Below the pieces are notes generated by a model that was not told the origin of the DNA, did no database searches, and was given only the letters and a program-made list of their open reading frames with translations. Shown in pieces: positions 27,700 through 36,146 of a stretch of DNA of 64,000 nt (its first letter is position 1; every line of letters begins with the position of its first letter). A program made the translations under genes and the position numbers. The stretch comes from Cellulomonas sp. 73-92 (GTDB lineage: Bacteria > Actinomycetota > Actinomycetes > Actinomycetales > Cellulomonadaceae), in NCBI RefSeq assembly GCF_001898175.1, contig NZ_MKTH01000012.1, positions 55,019-119,018 of the forward strand. Reading direction: 5' to 3'.

Positions 27700-29658
27700 G
27701 TGTCGGCCTACGTCTCGCTGCCCAAGCGCATGCTCCTGGGCAAACCGCTCGCCACCGACCGCATGGGCGAGCAGCTCCTGCCCAAGTGGCTGGCGCTGCC
27801 GGTGTTCTGCTCGGACCCGCTGTCGTCCAACGCGTACGCGACCGAGGAGATCCTGCTCGTCCTGTCCGTCGGCGGGCTGGCGCTGCTGCACCTGTCCCCG
27901 TGGGTCGCCGGGGCGGTGGTGCTGCTGCTGCTCACGGTCGTCGCCTCCTACCGGCAGACCTGCTACGCGTACCCCGGCGGCGGTGGCGCGTACGCGGTGA
28001 GCCGGGCCAACCTCGGGCAGGGTGCCGCGCTCGTCGCCGCCTCGGCCCTGCTCGTCGACTACGTGCTCACCGTGGCCGTCTCGGTCGCCGCCGGCGTCGC
28101 CAACCTGGTCTCCGCGCTCCCGTCGTTCGCGCCCTACGCCACGTGGCTCTCGGTGGCCGTCGTCGTCGTCCTCACCGTCGCCAACCTGCGCGGTGTGAAG
28201 GAGTCCGGCAAGGCCTTCGCGATCCCGACCTACGGATTCGTCGTCGCCGTGTTCGCCATGATCGCGATCGGGCTGGTCCGGGCCGCGGCGGGCCACGCGC
28301 CGGTGGCCGAGTCGGCCAGCATCGGGGTGGCGGCCAGCACGCAGAGCCTCGGCTCGCTGGCGCTCGTCGCGGTGCTGCTGCGGTCGTTCGCCTCCGGCTG
28401 CACCGCCCTGACCGGCGTCGAGGCCGTCAGCAACGGGGTGCCCAACTTCCGGCGGCCGAAGAGCCGCAACGCGGCGGGGACCCTGGCGATCATGGGCGTG
28501 CTCACCGTGACGATGTTCGCCGGGATCACCGTGCTGGCCCTGGTCTCGAAGGTGCACATGTCCGACGACCCGGCCCGGCTCATCGGTGCCCCGGACGGCT
28601 ACGTGCAGCGCACGGTCATCGCGCAGCTCGCGGGTGCCGTGTTCGGCCTGAACAGCGTCGGGTTCTACCTGGTGCAGGGCTTCACCACGCTGATCCTGGT
28701 GCTGGCCGCGAACACGGCGTTCAACGGGTTCCCGATCCTCGCGTCGATCCTCGGCCAGGACGGCTTCATGCCGCGCCAGCTGGCGCGGCGCGGTGACCGG
28801 CTCGTCTACAGCAACGGCGTCCTGGTGCTCTCGGCGGCCGCGGTGGGGCTGCTGTTCGCGTTCCACGCCAGCACCACCCGGCTGATCCAGCTGTACATCA
28901 TCGGCGTCTTCGTCAGCTTCACGCTGAGCCAGCTGGGCATGGTGCGGCACTGGTCCGCCGAGCTGCGCAACGGCCTGTCCACGCAGCGCGGGCACGTGCT
29001 GCGCGCCCGCGTCATCAACGGGTTCGGTGCCGCTCTGACGTTCGTCGTGCTGCTGATCGTCCTGGTGACCAAGTTCACGCACGGCGCCTACCTCGTCTGC
29101 ATCGCCATGCCGGTGCTCTTCTTCGTGATGCAGGCCGTGCACCGGCACTACCGGCGCGTGGACCAGGCGCTGGCGCCGGGGGTCGAGGGCGTGCCGCTGC
29201 CGAGCCGGGTGCACGCCATCGTCCTGGTGTCGCGGCTGACGACCCCGGCGCTGCGCGCCCTGGCCTTCGCCCGCGCCACCCGGCCGTCGTCGCTCGAGGC
29301 CCTGACGATCCGCACCAACCCCCGCGAGACCGAGCGCCTGCTCGCCGACTGGAACACCCGCGACGTGCCGGTTCCGCTCACCGTCCTCGACTCGCCCTAC
29401 CGCGACATGACCCGCCCGGCGGTGGAGTACATCGCCGAGATCCGGCGGCGCAGCCCGCGCGACGTCGTGGCCGTGTACGTGCCGGAGTACGTCGTCGAGC
29501 ACTGGTGGGAGCAGCTGCTGCACAACCAGAGCGCGCTGCGCCTCAAGAGCCGGCTGCTGTTCCAGCCCGGCGTCATGGTGACGAGCGTGCCGTACCGGCT
29601 CGGGCGCGAGGTCGCGGCGCCGCGGCCGCCCGCGATGGCGGCGGCCGGGCGGGAGTAG
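27700..29658 (+). CDS. KimA-like APC-superfamily potassium importer
   Basis: 652 residues. The N-terminus KRMLLGKPLATDRMGEQLLP, then CSDPLSSNAYATEEILLVLS, SYRQTCYAYPGGGGAY and LLVDYVLTVAVS match the KimA (YdaO) family of K+/H+ symporters motif for motif. About twelve helices end near 480, followed by a cytosolic C-terminal domain of about 170 residues (LTIRTNPRETERL...), as in KimA where that part contacts the membrane domain. GTG at 27700 is chosen because family members begin just there; a GGAGG sits unusually close. kdpDE follow, supporting K+ as substrate. No c-di-AMP riboswitch was seen upstream. Confidence 0.85.
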   Translation: MSAYVSLPKRMLLGKPLATDRMGEQLLPKWLALPVFCSDPLSSNAYATEEILLVLSVGGLALLHLSPWVAGAVVLLLLTVVASYRQTCYAYPGGGGAYAVSRANLGQGAALVAASALLVDYVLTVAVSVAAGVANLVSALPSFAPYATWLSVAVVVVLTVANLRGVKESGKAFAIPTYGFVVAVFAMIAIGLVRAAAGHAPVAESASIGVAASTQSLGSLALVAVLLRSFASGCTALTGVEAVSNGVPNFRRPKSRNAAGTLAIMGVLTVTMFAGITVLALVSKVHMSDDPARLIGAPDGYVQRTVIAQLAGAVFGLNSVGFYLVQGFTTLILVLAANTAFNGFPILASILGQDGFMPRQLARRGDRLVYSNGVLVLSAAAVGLLFAFHASTTRLIQLYIIGVFVSFTLSQLGMVRHWSAELRNGLSTQRGHVLRARVINGFGAALTFVVLLIVLVTKFTHGAYLVCIAMPVLFFVMQAVHRHYRRVDQALAPGVEGVPLPSRVHAIVLVSRLTTPALRALAFARATRPSSLEALTIRTNPRETERLLADWNTRDVPVPLTVLDSPYRDMTRPAVEYIAEIRRRSPRDVVAVYVPEYVVEHWWEQLLHNQSALRLKSRLLFQPGVMVTSVPYRLGREVAAPRPPAMAAAGRE

Positions 29659-29761
29659 GCGCCACCCCACGACCCGCGGTCCCCCGCCGCGCCCCCGGCG
29701 GGGGACCGCGTCCTGAGTGGCGGCGCGCCGCGGCGCAGGCTCGTCGTGCCACGCTGGGCCC

Positions 29762-31180
29762 ATGAGCGTGCGCGATGAGCCGGCGCCGGCGCGGGAGCTG
29801 CCGGCGCCGGTCTCCGGGCTCCCGGCGCGGCGCCGGGTGGCGGGGTTCGTCGTCGCACTCGTCGCGCTGCCGCTCCTCACCGCGGTGCTCGACGACTCGC
29901 GCGGCTCGCTCACCCTCGGTTCGGTGCTGCTGCTCTACCTGCTGGCCGTCGTCGTCGTGGCCGCGGTCGGCGGCATCTGGCCGGCGGTGATCGCCGCGGT
30001 GGCCAGCGTCCTCGCGGCCAACTGGTTCCTCACCCCGCCGTACCACACGCTCAACGTCGAGCACCGCGACTCGGTGGTCCAGCTCCTCGTGTTCGCCCTG
30101 GTCGCCGTGGTCGTCGCGGTCACCGTCGAGATCGCCGCACGGGACCGGGGCCGGGCGGAGCGCAGCAGCCGCGAGGCCGAGCTGCTCTCCGCGGTGTCCG
30201 GCAGCCCGGCCGAGCAGCTCTCGCTGAGCGCCGTGCTCGAGCAGGTGCGGGCCACGTTCGGCATGGGCTCGGCCGAGCTGGTGCGGCGCGTCAACGGCGG
30301 CGCCCCCTCGGTGCTGGCGTCCGTCGGGCACGCGGCGCCCGACGACGAGGAGGTGCGGGTGCCGGCGAGCGCCGAGCTGGAGCTGGTGCTGCACGGGCCC
30401 GCGCTCTTCGCGGAGGACCGGTCGGTGCTCGAGCGGCTCGCCGCGGCGGCCGCCCGCGCCTACGAGACCCAGCACCTGGTGCGGCTGACGGACCGGCTGA
30501 CCGAGGCCGACCGGGTGCGCTCGGCGCTGCTCGCCTCGGTGGGGCACGACCTGCGCACGCCGCTCGCGGGCCTCAAGGCGGCCGTGTCGAGCCTGCGGCA
30601 GGACGACGTCGACTGGTCGCCGCAGGAGCAGGCCGACCTGCTGGCGACCATCGAGGAGTCGACGGACCGGCTGACCGCGCTCATCGCGGACGTCCTCGAC
30701 GCCACCCGGATCCAGGTGGGGGCGGTCACCGCGCGGCCCGAGCCGGTGGCGGTCGACGAGGTGGTGGCCCTCGCGCTGCTGGACGCGCCGAGCGGCGCCG
30801 TGAAGATGGACATCCCCGACGACCTGCCGCTGGTGCGGGTGGACCCCGGGCTGCTCGGCCGCGTGGTGGCGAACCTCGTCGACAACGCGGTGAAGCACAG
30901 CCCCGCCGGCCGGGCGGTCGACATGACCGCGCGGCCGGGCTCCGGGGGCGTCGAGCTGGCGGTGGTGGACCACGGCACGGGCGTGCCCAGCGAGCTGTGG
31001 GACGCGATGTTCGAGCCGTTCCAGCGGCTCGACGACCACGCGGCCGGCGCCGGCGCCGGCCTCGGGCTGGCCATCGTCCGCGGCTTCACGCGTGCGATGG
31101 ACGTCACGGTCACGCCGTCGCAGACCGCCGGCGGCGGGCTGACGATGACGCTGCGGCTGCCCGTGGTCGCCGAGCGATGA
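29762..31180 (+). CDS. Short KdpD-type sensor histidine kinase
   Basis: 472 residues. After a short N-terminus come four closely spaced helices (about 27-128) with the KdpD landmark NWFLTPPYHTLNVEHRDS, a GAF-like region (about 140-235), HisKA with His262 in SVGHDLRTPLAG, and HATPase with NLVDNAVKHSP and GAGAGLGLAIV. Full KdpD proteins carry about 400 N-terminal residues (KdpD and USP domains); these are absent. The ATG follows CACGCT by 6 bases (leaderless-type). It overlaps the kdpE-like gene by ATGA and probably controls the upstream KimA-like importer. No kdpFABC is in the window. Confidence 0.9.
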   Translation: MSVRDEPAPARELPAPVSGLPARRRVAGFVVALVALPLLTAVLDDSRGSLTLGSVLLLYLLAVVVVAAVGGIWPAVIAAVASVLAANWFLTPPYHTLNVEHRDSVVQLLVFALVAVVVAVTVEIAARDRGRAERSSREAELLSAVSGSPAEQLSLSAVLEQVRATFGMGSAELVRRVNGGAPSVLASVGHAAPDDEEVRVPASAELELVLHGPALFAEDRSVLERLAAAAARAYETQHLVRLTDRLTEADRVRSALLASVGHDLRTPLAGLKAAVSSLRQDDVDWSPQEQADLLATIEESTDRLTALIADVLDATRIQVGAVTARPEPVAVDEVVALALLDAPSGAVKMDIPDDLPLVRVDPGLLGRVVANLVDNAVKHSPAGRAVDMTARPGSGGVELAVVDHGTGVPSELWDAMFEPFQRLDDHAAGAGAGLGLAIVRGFTRAMDVTVTPSQTAGGGLTMTLRLPVVAER

Positions 31181-31851
31181 GCCGCATCCTCGTCGTCGAC
31201 GACGACCCCGCGCTGCTCCGCGCCCTGGCGATCAACCTGCGCGCGCGGCACTTCGACGTCGAGACGGCGGCCGACGGCGCCACGGCGCTGCGGCACGCCG
31301 CCACCCAGCCGCCCGACCTCGTGGTGCTGGACCTCGGCCTGCCCGACATGGACGGCGTCGAGGTCGTCGCCGGCCTGCGCGGCTGGACCTCGGTGCCGAT
31401 CGTCGTGCTCTCCGCGCGCGACACCCAGTGGGCGAAGGTCGACGCGCTCGACGCCGGGGCGGACGACTACGTGACCAAGCCGTTCGGCATGGACGAGCTG
31501 CTGGCGCGGATCCGCGCGGCCCTGCGCCGTGCCACCCCCTCGCCGGTGGAGCCCGTGGTGACGACGCCCGCGTTCACGGTGGACCTCGCGGCGCACCGCG
31601 TCACGCGGAACGGCTCGGTGGTCCGGCTGACCCCCACGGAGTGGCACCTGCTGGAGATCCTCGTGCGCAACCCCGGCAAGCTCGTGACGCAGCAGCAGCT
31701 GCTCCGCGAGGTGTGGGGGCCGGCGTACGACGGGCAGACGAACTACCTGCGCGTCTACGTCGCGCAGCTGCGGCGCAAGCTCGAGCCGACGCCGGCGCGC
31801 CCGCGGCACCTGGTCACCGAGCCGGGCATCGGGTACCGCTTCGAGCCCTGA
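31177..31851 (+). CDS. kdpE: KdpE-type response regulator
   Basis: 224 residues. Receiver with Asp52 in VVLDLGLPDMDG and lysine in VTKPFGMDELLARIRAALRR (quoted: TKPFGMDELLAR). The winged helix has RLTPTEWHLLEILVRNPGK, LREVWGP, TNYLRVYVAQLRRKLE and GIGYRF, the standard KdpE signature. It starts inside the kinase stop (ATGA). The direct repeat before the KimA-like gene is a candidate target. Confidence 0.93.
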   Translation: MSRILVVDDDPALLRALAINLRARHFDVETAADGATALRHAATQPPDLVVLDLGLPDMDGVEVVAGLRGWTSVPIVVLSARDTQWAKVDALDAGADDYVTKPFGMDELLARIRAALRRATPSPVEPVVTTPAFTVDLAAHRVTRNGSVVRLTPTEWHLLEILVRNPGKLVTQQQLLREVWGPAYDGQTNYLRVYVAQLRRKLEPTPARPRHLVTEPGIGYRFEP

Positions 31852-31878
31852 GCCGGGTATCGGCCGGCGTGGGCCGGG

Positions 31879-31919
31879 CTCCTTCGTCGTGCACCCTTTC
31901 GGGGCGCCCGACGAAGGAG
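31879..31919 (+). promoter_or_regulatory. Hairpin enclosing the protease gene's Shine-Dalgarno
   Basis: CTCCTTCGTCG (31879-31889) pairs perfectly with CGACGAAGGAG (31909-31919); an inner CCC/GGG helix continues the stem. The right arm contains AAGGAG, the ribosome site of the gene starting at 31926. The hairpin could silence translation when read through from kdpE, act as the kdpDE terminator, or both. Confidence 0.6.
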
Positions 31920-31925
31920 GGCACG

Positions 31926-33116
31926 ATGACCGTTCACGAGGACCTGCCGACCGTCTACCACCAGCAGGACACCGACTACTACTGCGGCGCGGCCTGCGCC
32001 CAGATGGTGCTCGACCAGTGCGGCCAGGGCCTGCTCGGGCAGGCCGGGCTCTACAGCGACAACCACTCCCACTCGACCACCGAGAGCGGCTGGTACACCG
32101 CGCCGGACGGCCTGCGGTGGACGTTGAACAACCGGCAGTCCGGGCGGTACTTCGTCCTCGACGCCCTCGACACGGAGGACGCGATCTCGCGCATGATCGC
32201 GTGGACGGTCCATCACTACCGGGTGTCGCCGGTGGCGATGGTCTACGGGTCGGACCACTGGATCGTCGTGCGCGGCTACACCGCGAGCGACGCGCCCACC
32301 AGCTCGGGCGACGTCGGCTACTCGATCTCCGGCTTCGACGTCAACAACCCGTGGCCACCCGTCCCGACCCCCGGGCCGCCGCCCCCGCACTCGACGAGCG
32401 ACGGCTGCGGCTCCGGCGGGACGCGGGGCGTGGCCGACGAGCACATCTCGATCACCCAGTGGCGCGACACCTACATGACCGGCATCCCCGGCGGCTACTG
32501 GAACGGCAAGTTCGTGGCTGTCTGCGACCCGGAGCCGCCGCCCACGCGCCACCCCGAGCGGCAGGAGGGCGACGACCGGCGGCGCGAGGGCGAGGAGCTC
32601 GTCAGCTGGCGGCGCGCCGCGGACCTCGCGCTGCACGCCGTCGACGAGGTGGGCCTCACCGGGCGGGAGGGGTGGCGGGCCGCGCTGGACGGCGTCGCGC
32701 TCGTCGGGCGGCCGCAGCTGGTGCAGCGCCTCGACCGGGTGGACGACTTCTACTGGATCGTGCCCTGCGGGCGCGGCGAGCAGGTGACGGCGGTGGTGGA
32801 CATCGACGCCCGGTTCGGCACGTACCTGCAGGCGCGCGCGCTGCCGCAGGCGCACGAGACGGCGCTGCTGACGCTGGACGAGAAGGAGGTCGAGGAGCGC
32901 GTCTACGGCACCACGCACCGCCTGCCGGGCCGGCTGGGCGAGGTCCGGATCCGCCCGGACATCGCCTGCATTAGCCGCCACTGGGTGTGGCGCCCCTGCC
33001 GGGAGTCGCTGTCGCCCTACTACCCGTTCAAGCTCGTCAGCTACGGCGCCCACCGGTTCTACCTGCGCAGCGACGGCCGGCTGTTCGCGCAGCTGACCGG
33101 GGGCCGCGGCATCTGA
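31926..33116 (+). CDS. C39-like papain-fold cysteine protease with extra C-terminal domain
   Basis: 396 residues without a signal peptide. The N-terminal half has a C39/bacteriocin-peptidase-like triad: Cys20 in DYYCGAAC, His111 in GSDHWIVVRGY and Asn140/141 in FDVNNPW. A proline-rich, then charged linker (about 145-235) leads to a C-terminal domain (about 250-396) with FYWIVPCGRGE and SPYYPFKLVS. AAGGAGG is centred six bases before the ATG but lies in a hairpin. The adjacent small gene encodes a copy of the C-terminal domain. No transporter or precursor peptide is beside it, so it is not evidently a leader peptidase. Confidence 0.75.
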   Translation: MTVHEDLPTVYHQQDTDYYCGAACAQMVLDQCGQGLLGQAGLYSDNHSHSTTESGWYTAPDGLRWTLNNRQSGRYFVLDALDTEDAISRMIAWTVHHYRVSPVAMVYGSDHWIVVRGYTASDAPTSSGDVGYSISGFDVNNPWPPVPTPGPPPPHSTSDGCGSGGTRGVADEHISITQWRDTYMTGIPGGYWNGKFVAVCDPEPPPTRHPERQEGDDRRREGEELVSWRRAADLALHAVDEVGLTGREGWRAALDGVALVGRPQLVQRLDRVDDFYWIVPCGRGEQVTAVVDIDARFGTYLQARALPQAHETALLTLDEKEVEERVYGTTHRLPGRLGEVRIRPDIACISRHWVWRPCRESLSPYYPFKLVSYGAHRFYLRSDGRLFAQLTGGRGI

Positions 33117-33136
33117 GCGGGGGTAGGTTGCCGCGC

Positions 33137-33499
33137 GTGGACGGGACGCTCGTCGCGCACGCGGTCCGGCTGACGCGCACCGCCGTCGGCGCGGGCGAGG
33201 ACGTGCCCGCCCGCGCCGACGTGGTGCGCCGGCTCGACCGGCCGCAGGAGTACGTGCTCGTGCTGCTCGGGCCGCCCGGGCGGCCCGGGTGGCTCGCGGC
33301 CGTGGACCCCGCGGCGGACGACGTCATGACGTGGGCCGCCGTGGAGCGGGCGGAACCGACGGTGCCGCCCGGGGAGGGCGAGCTCGTGTGGGGGCCGGCG
33401 GCCGGCTCCCGGTCTCCGCTGTACCCGCTGCGCGTCTCCGGTGACGAGCTCGTCGGGCTCGACGGCCGTCCGGTGCGGCCGCGCCCCGGCCGCGGCTGA
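33137..33499 (+). CDS. Small protein resembling the protease's C-terminal domain
   Basis: 120 residues from a GTG that lies 7 bases after TAGGTT (33124-33129), a leaderless-type start 20 bp after the protease gene. PQEYVLVLLGPPGRPGWLAAVD lines up with the protease's DFYWIVPCGRGEQVTAVVD region, and SPLYPLRVSGDELVGLDGRP with SPYYPFKLVSYGAHRFYLRSDGR. It therefore looks like a stand-alone paralogue of that domain, without catalytic residues. It could be an inhibitor, partner or substrate-binding subunit; none is shown. Confidence 0.6.
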   Translation: MDGTLVAHAVRLTRTAVGAGEDVPARADVVRRLDRPQEYVLVLLGPPGRPGWLAAVDPAADDVMTWAAVERAEPTVPPGEGELVWGPAAGSRSPLYPLRVSGDELVGLDGRPVRPRPGRG

Positions 33500-33506
33500 G
33501 CGCGGC

Positions 33507-33524
33507 TTTTCGGACGACCGAAAA
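33507..33524. terminator. Inverted repeat, terminator-like
   Basis: TTTTCGG and CCGAAAA (7 bp) flank ACGA, 8 bp after the small gene's stop. The A/T-rich outer ends fit a bidirectional terminator or an operator for the metal ATPase. Confidence 0.4.
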
Positions 33525-33576
33525 CCGGATTGCGGGCGCCGACAGAAACGAATTCCTGGGCCCATCGACCGGCCGA

Positions 33577-33598
33577 TGTGCGGAATGCGTTCCGCACA
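33577..33598 (+). promoter_or_regulatory. 22-bp palindrome directly before the metal ATPase gene
   Basis: TGTGCGGAA (33577-33585) and TTCCGCACA (33590-33598) are perfectly inverted around TGCG and end 8 bp before the ATG. CATCG/CGATG at 33563-33578 partly overlaps it. Position and symmetry fit a metal-sensor operator; the regulator is not encoded nearby. Confidence 0.5.
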
Positions 33599-33606
33599 AT
33601 GGATCC

Positions 33607-35910
33607 ATGATCACGTGGGTGCGCCGCCATCACGAGGCCCTTGTCCTCGTCCTGTCCGTGCTGCTGCTCGGCGGCGGCGGTGCCGCCTGGTGGGCCGGCG
33701 CGCACCCCACGGCCGACTGGATGTGGATCGCCGGCACCCTGCTGGGGCTGGCGTTCGCGCTGACCGCGACGATCGAGGCGGCGCGCCACAAGCGGCCGAC
33801 GGTCGACATCATCGCCGTGCTGGCGCTGGGTGGCGCCCTGTGGGTGGGCGAGCCGCTCGCCGGCGCGATCATCACGCTCATGCTGGCCACCGGCCAGGTG
33901 CTCGACGAGCGGGCCGAGGCCCGTGCCCGCCGCGAGCTCAGCCTGCTGGTGGCGCGCGCCCCGCGCCGCGCCCGCAAGGTCGTCGCGGACGGGCTCGTCG
34001 AGATCTCCATCGACGAGGTCGCCCTGGGTGACCACCTCATGGTCCGCACCGGAGAGGTCGTGCCGGTCGACGGCCGGCTGCTGGTGCCGGGGACGTTCGA
34101 CGAGTCTGCCCTGACGGGGGAGTCCGCGCCGGTGGACCGGCCGGCCGGCGACGACGTGCGCTCCGGCGTCGTCAGCGCCGGTGGCCCGGTGGAGATCGTC
34201 ACCACGACGACCGCCGAGACCTCCACCTACGCGGGCCTCGTCCGGCTCGTCGAGCAGGCGCAGGCGGCCTCGGCGCCGTTCGTCCGGGCCGCGGACCGGA
34301 TGGCCATCCTCTTCGTCCCCCTGACGCTGGTGCTCGCCGCGATCGGCTGGATCGTGTCCGGCGACCCGGTGCGTGCGGTGGCCGTGCTCGTCGTCGCCAC
34401 GCCGTGCCCGCTGCTCCTCGCCGCGCCGATCGCCCTGGTCTCGGGCCTGTCGCGCGCCGCGCGGCTCGGCGTCGTCATCAAGGGCGGCGGCGCCCTCGAG
34501 CGCCTCGCCGACGGCAAGGTGATCGTCTTCGACAAGACGGGCACGCTCACCCGCGGGCGCCCGACGCTCACCGACGTGGTGGCGGCGGCCGGTGCGGACG
34601 CCGACGAGGCGCTGCGGCTGGGGGCCTCGCTCGACCAGGCGTCGGCGCACGTGCTCGCCGGGCCGATCGTCCAGGCGGCCACCGCGCGCGGCCTCGCGCT
34701 GACGATGCCGACCGACGTCGCCGAGACGCACGGTCAGGGGGTCTCCGGCACGGTGGACGGGCACGCCGTCCGCGTCGGCCGGCTCGACTGGATCATCGGC
34801 CCGCACCCCGACCAGTGGGCGCGCCAGGTGCGCCGCCGCGCGGACCTCGACGGCTCGCTGGCGGTGCTGGTCGAGGTCGACGGCGCCATCGCCGCCGCGC
34901 TGCTGCTGCACGACCCGATCCGGCCGGACGCCCCCCGCATGGTGCGCGCGCTGCGCGGCGCCGGCATCAGGCGCGTGGTGCTGGCCACCGGCGACCGGGC
35001 AGACGTCGCGGACATGGTCGGCCGGGTGGTCGGCGTGGACACGGTGCTGGCCGACTGCGACCCGGCCGACAAGCTGCGGGCGCTGACGGCCGAGGCGAAG
35101 ACCGCCCCGACGATCATGGTGGGCGACGGCATCAACGACGCGCCGGCACTCGCCGCGGCGAGCGTCGGGGTGGCGCTGGCCGCCCGGGGGGCCACCGCCT
35201 CGTCGGAGGCGGCGGACGTGGTGCTCACGGTGGACCGGGTCGACGCCCTCGCGGACGCGATCCTCGTCGCGCGCCGGTCGCGCGGGATCGCCCGCCAGTC
35301 GGTCGCGGTCGGGATGGGGCTGTCGCTGGTCGCGATGGTCGCGGCCGCGGCCGGGCTGCTCGCGCCCGCGGTCGGCGCGGCGCTGCAGGAGGTCATCGAC
35401 GTGCTGGCGATCGGCGTCGCGCTGCGCGCGGTGCTGCCCGGCCAGCTGCACTCGGTGACGCTCGCGGCGCAGGACCGCGAGACGCTCGCCGGCCTGCGGG
35501 AGGAGCACGACGCCCTCGGTCCGCTCGTCGAGCGGGTGGGTCAGGTGGCGGACGCGCTGACGACCCACGAGCCGGACCTCGCCGAGGTGCACGACCTCAT
35601 GAGGTCGCTCGACGACGACCTGCTGCCCCACGAGCGCGAGGACGAGCGGGTGCTGCTGCCGCTCGTCGCCCGCGCGCTCGGCAGCACGGACGCCGTCGCG
35701 GCGCTGTCGCGCACCCATGCGGAGATCGAGCACCAGGTCGCGCGGCTGCACCGGCTGCTGTCCGGGATCGACGACGAGGCGCGCGGCGGCGACCCGGTGG
35801 CGCCCGAGGACGTCGTCGAGCTGCGCCGGCTGCTCTACGGGCTGTACGCGATCCTGCGCCTGCACAACGCGCAGGAGGACGAGGGGGCGATGAGCCTCAC
35901 CACCGTGTGA
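33607..35910 (+). CDS. P1B-5-type metal ATPase with C-terminal hemerythrin-like domain
   Basis: 767 residues. P-type ATPase landmarks: TGES (170-173), TPCP (265-268) in the membrane, phosphorylated Asp309 in DKTGTLT, TGDR (461-464), GDGIND (506-511). QEVID (594-598) in a late helix is typical of the P1B-5 subgroup. The usual HP motif reads HV (348-349). Residues about 625-767 carry a hemerythrin-like histidine/carboxylate set (His634, His675, His704, His709, His753, Glu757). P1B-5 pumps with such tails are known and are linked to iron, nickel or cobalt export. The di-iron-like tail may sense metal or oxygen. No N-terminal metal domain is present. Confidence 0.9.
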   Translation: MITWVRRHHEALVLVLSVLLLGGGGAAWWAGAHPTADWMWIAGTLLGLAFALTATIEAARHKRPTVDIIAVLALGGALWVGEPLAGAIITLMLATGQVLDERAEARARRELSLLVARAPRRARKVVADGLVEISIDEVALGDHLMVRTGEVVPVDGRLLVPGTFDESALTGESAPVDRPAGDDVRSGVVSAGGPVEIVTTTTAETSTYAGLVRLVEQAQAASAPFVRAADRMAILFVPLTLVLAAIGWIVSGDPVRAVAVLVVATPCPLLLAAPIALVSGLSRAARLGVVIKGGGALERLADGKVIVFDKTGTLTRGRPTLTDVVAAAGADADEALRLGASLDQASAHVLAGPIVQAATARGLALTMPTDVAETHGQGVSGTVDGHAVRVGRLDWIIGPHPDQWARQVRRRADLDGSLAVLVEVDGAIAAALLLHDPIRPDAPRMVRALRGAGIRRVVLATGDRADVADMVGRVVGVDTVLADCDPADKLRALTAEAKTAPTIMVGDGINDAPALAAASVGVALAARGATASSEAADVVLTVDRVDALADAILVARRSRGIARQSVAVGMGLSLVAMVAAAAGLLAPAVGAALQEVIDVLAIGVALRAVLPGQLHSVTLAAQDRETLAGLREEHDALGPLVERVGQVADALTTHEPDLAEVHDLMRSLDDDLLPHEREDERVLLPLVARALGSTDAVAALSRTHAEIEHQVARLHRLLSGIDDEARGGDPVAPEDVVELRRLLYGLYAILRLHNAQEDEGAMSLTTV

Positions 35911-35930
35911 GGCTCACCGCGCTCCGAGGC

Positions 35931-36146
35931 TCAGAGCCCGCCGCCCGGGTCGACGGTCTGCCCGACGAGGAAGTGCCAGCCGAGCCACCACCACACCAGC
36001 ACCATCGCGATGCGGATGGTCCGGTTGGCCATCGCCCGCTCGAACATCCGTGCCGACGTCACCATGGCGCCGCGGCGCACCCCCGAGCGCAGCACGACGA
36101 AGAGCGCGACGCCGCACATGAGGAAGACGACGGTCGAGCGGATCAT
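35931..36146 (-). CDS. Small two-helix membrane protein
   Basis: 71 residues with two hydrophobic segments (about 4-20, TVVFLMCGVALFVVL, and 45-62, IAMVLVWWWLGWHFL) around a short basic loop. It overlaps the stop of the larger membrane-protein gene by ATGA, so both form an operon. It resembles small actinobacterial proteins of the DUF6186 kind; function unknown. Confidence 0.7.
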   Translation of the reverse strand: MIRSTVVFLMCGVALFVVLRSGVRRGAMVTSARMFERAMANRTIRIAMVLVWWWLGWHFLVGQTVDPGGGL

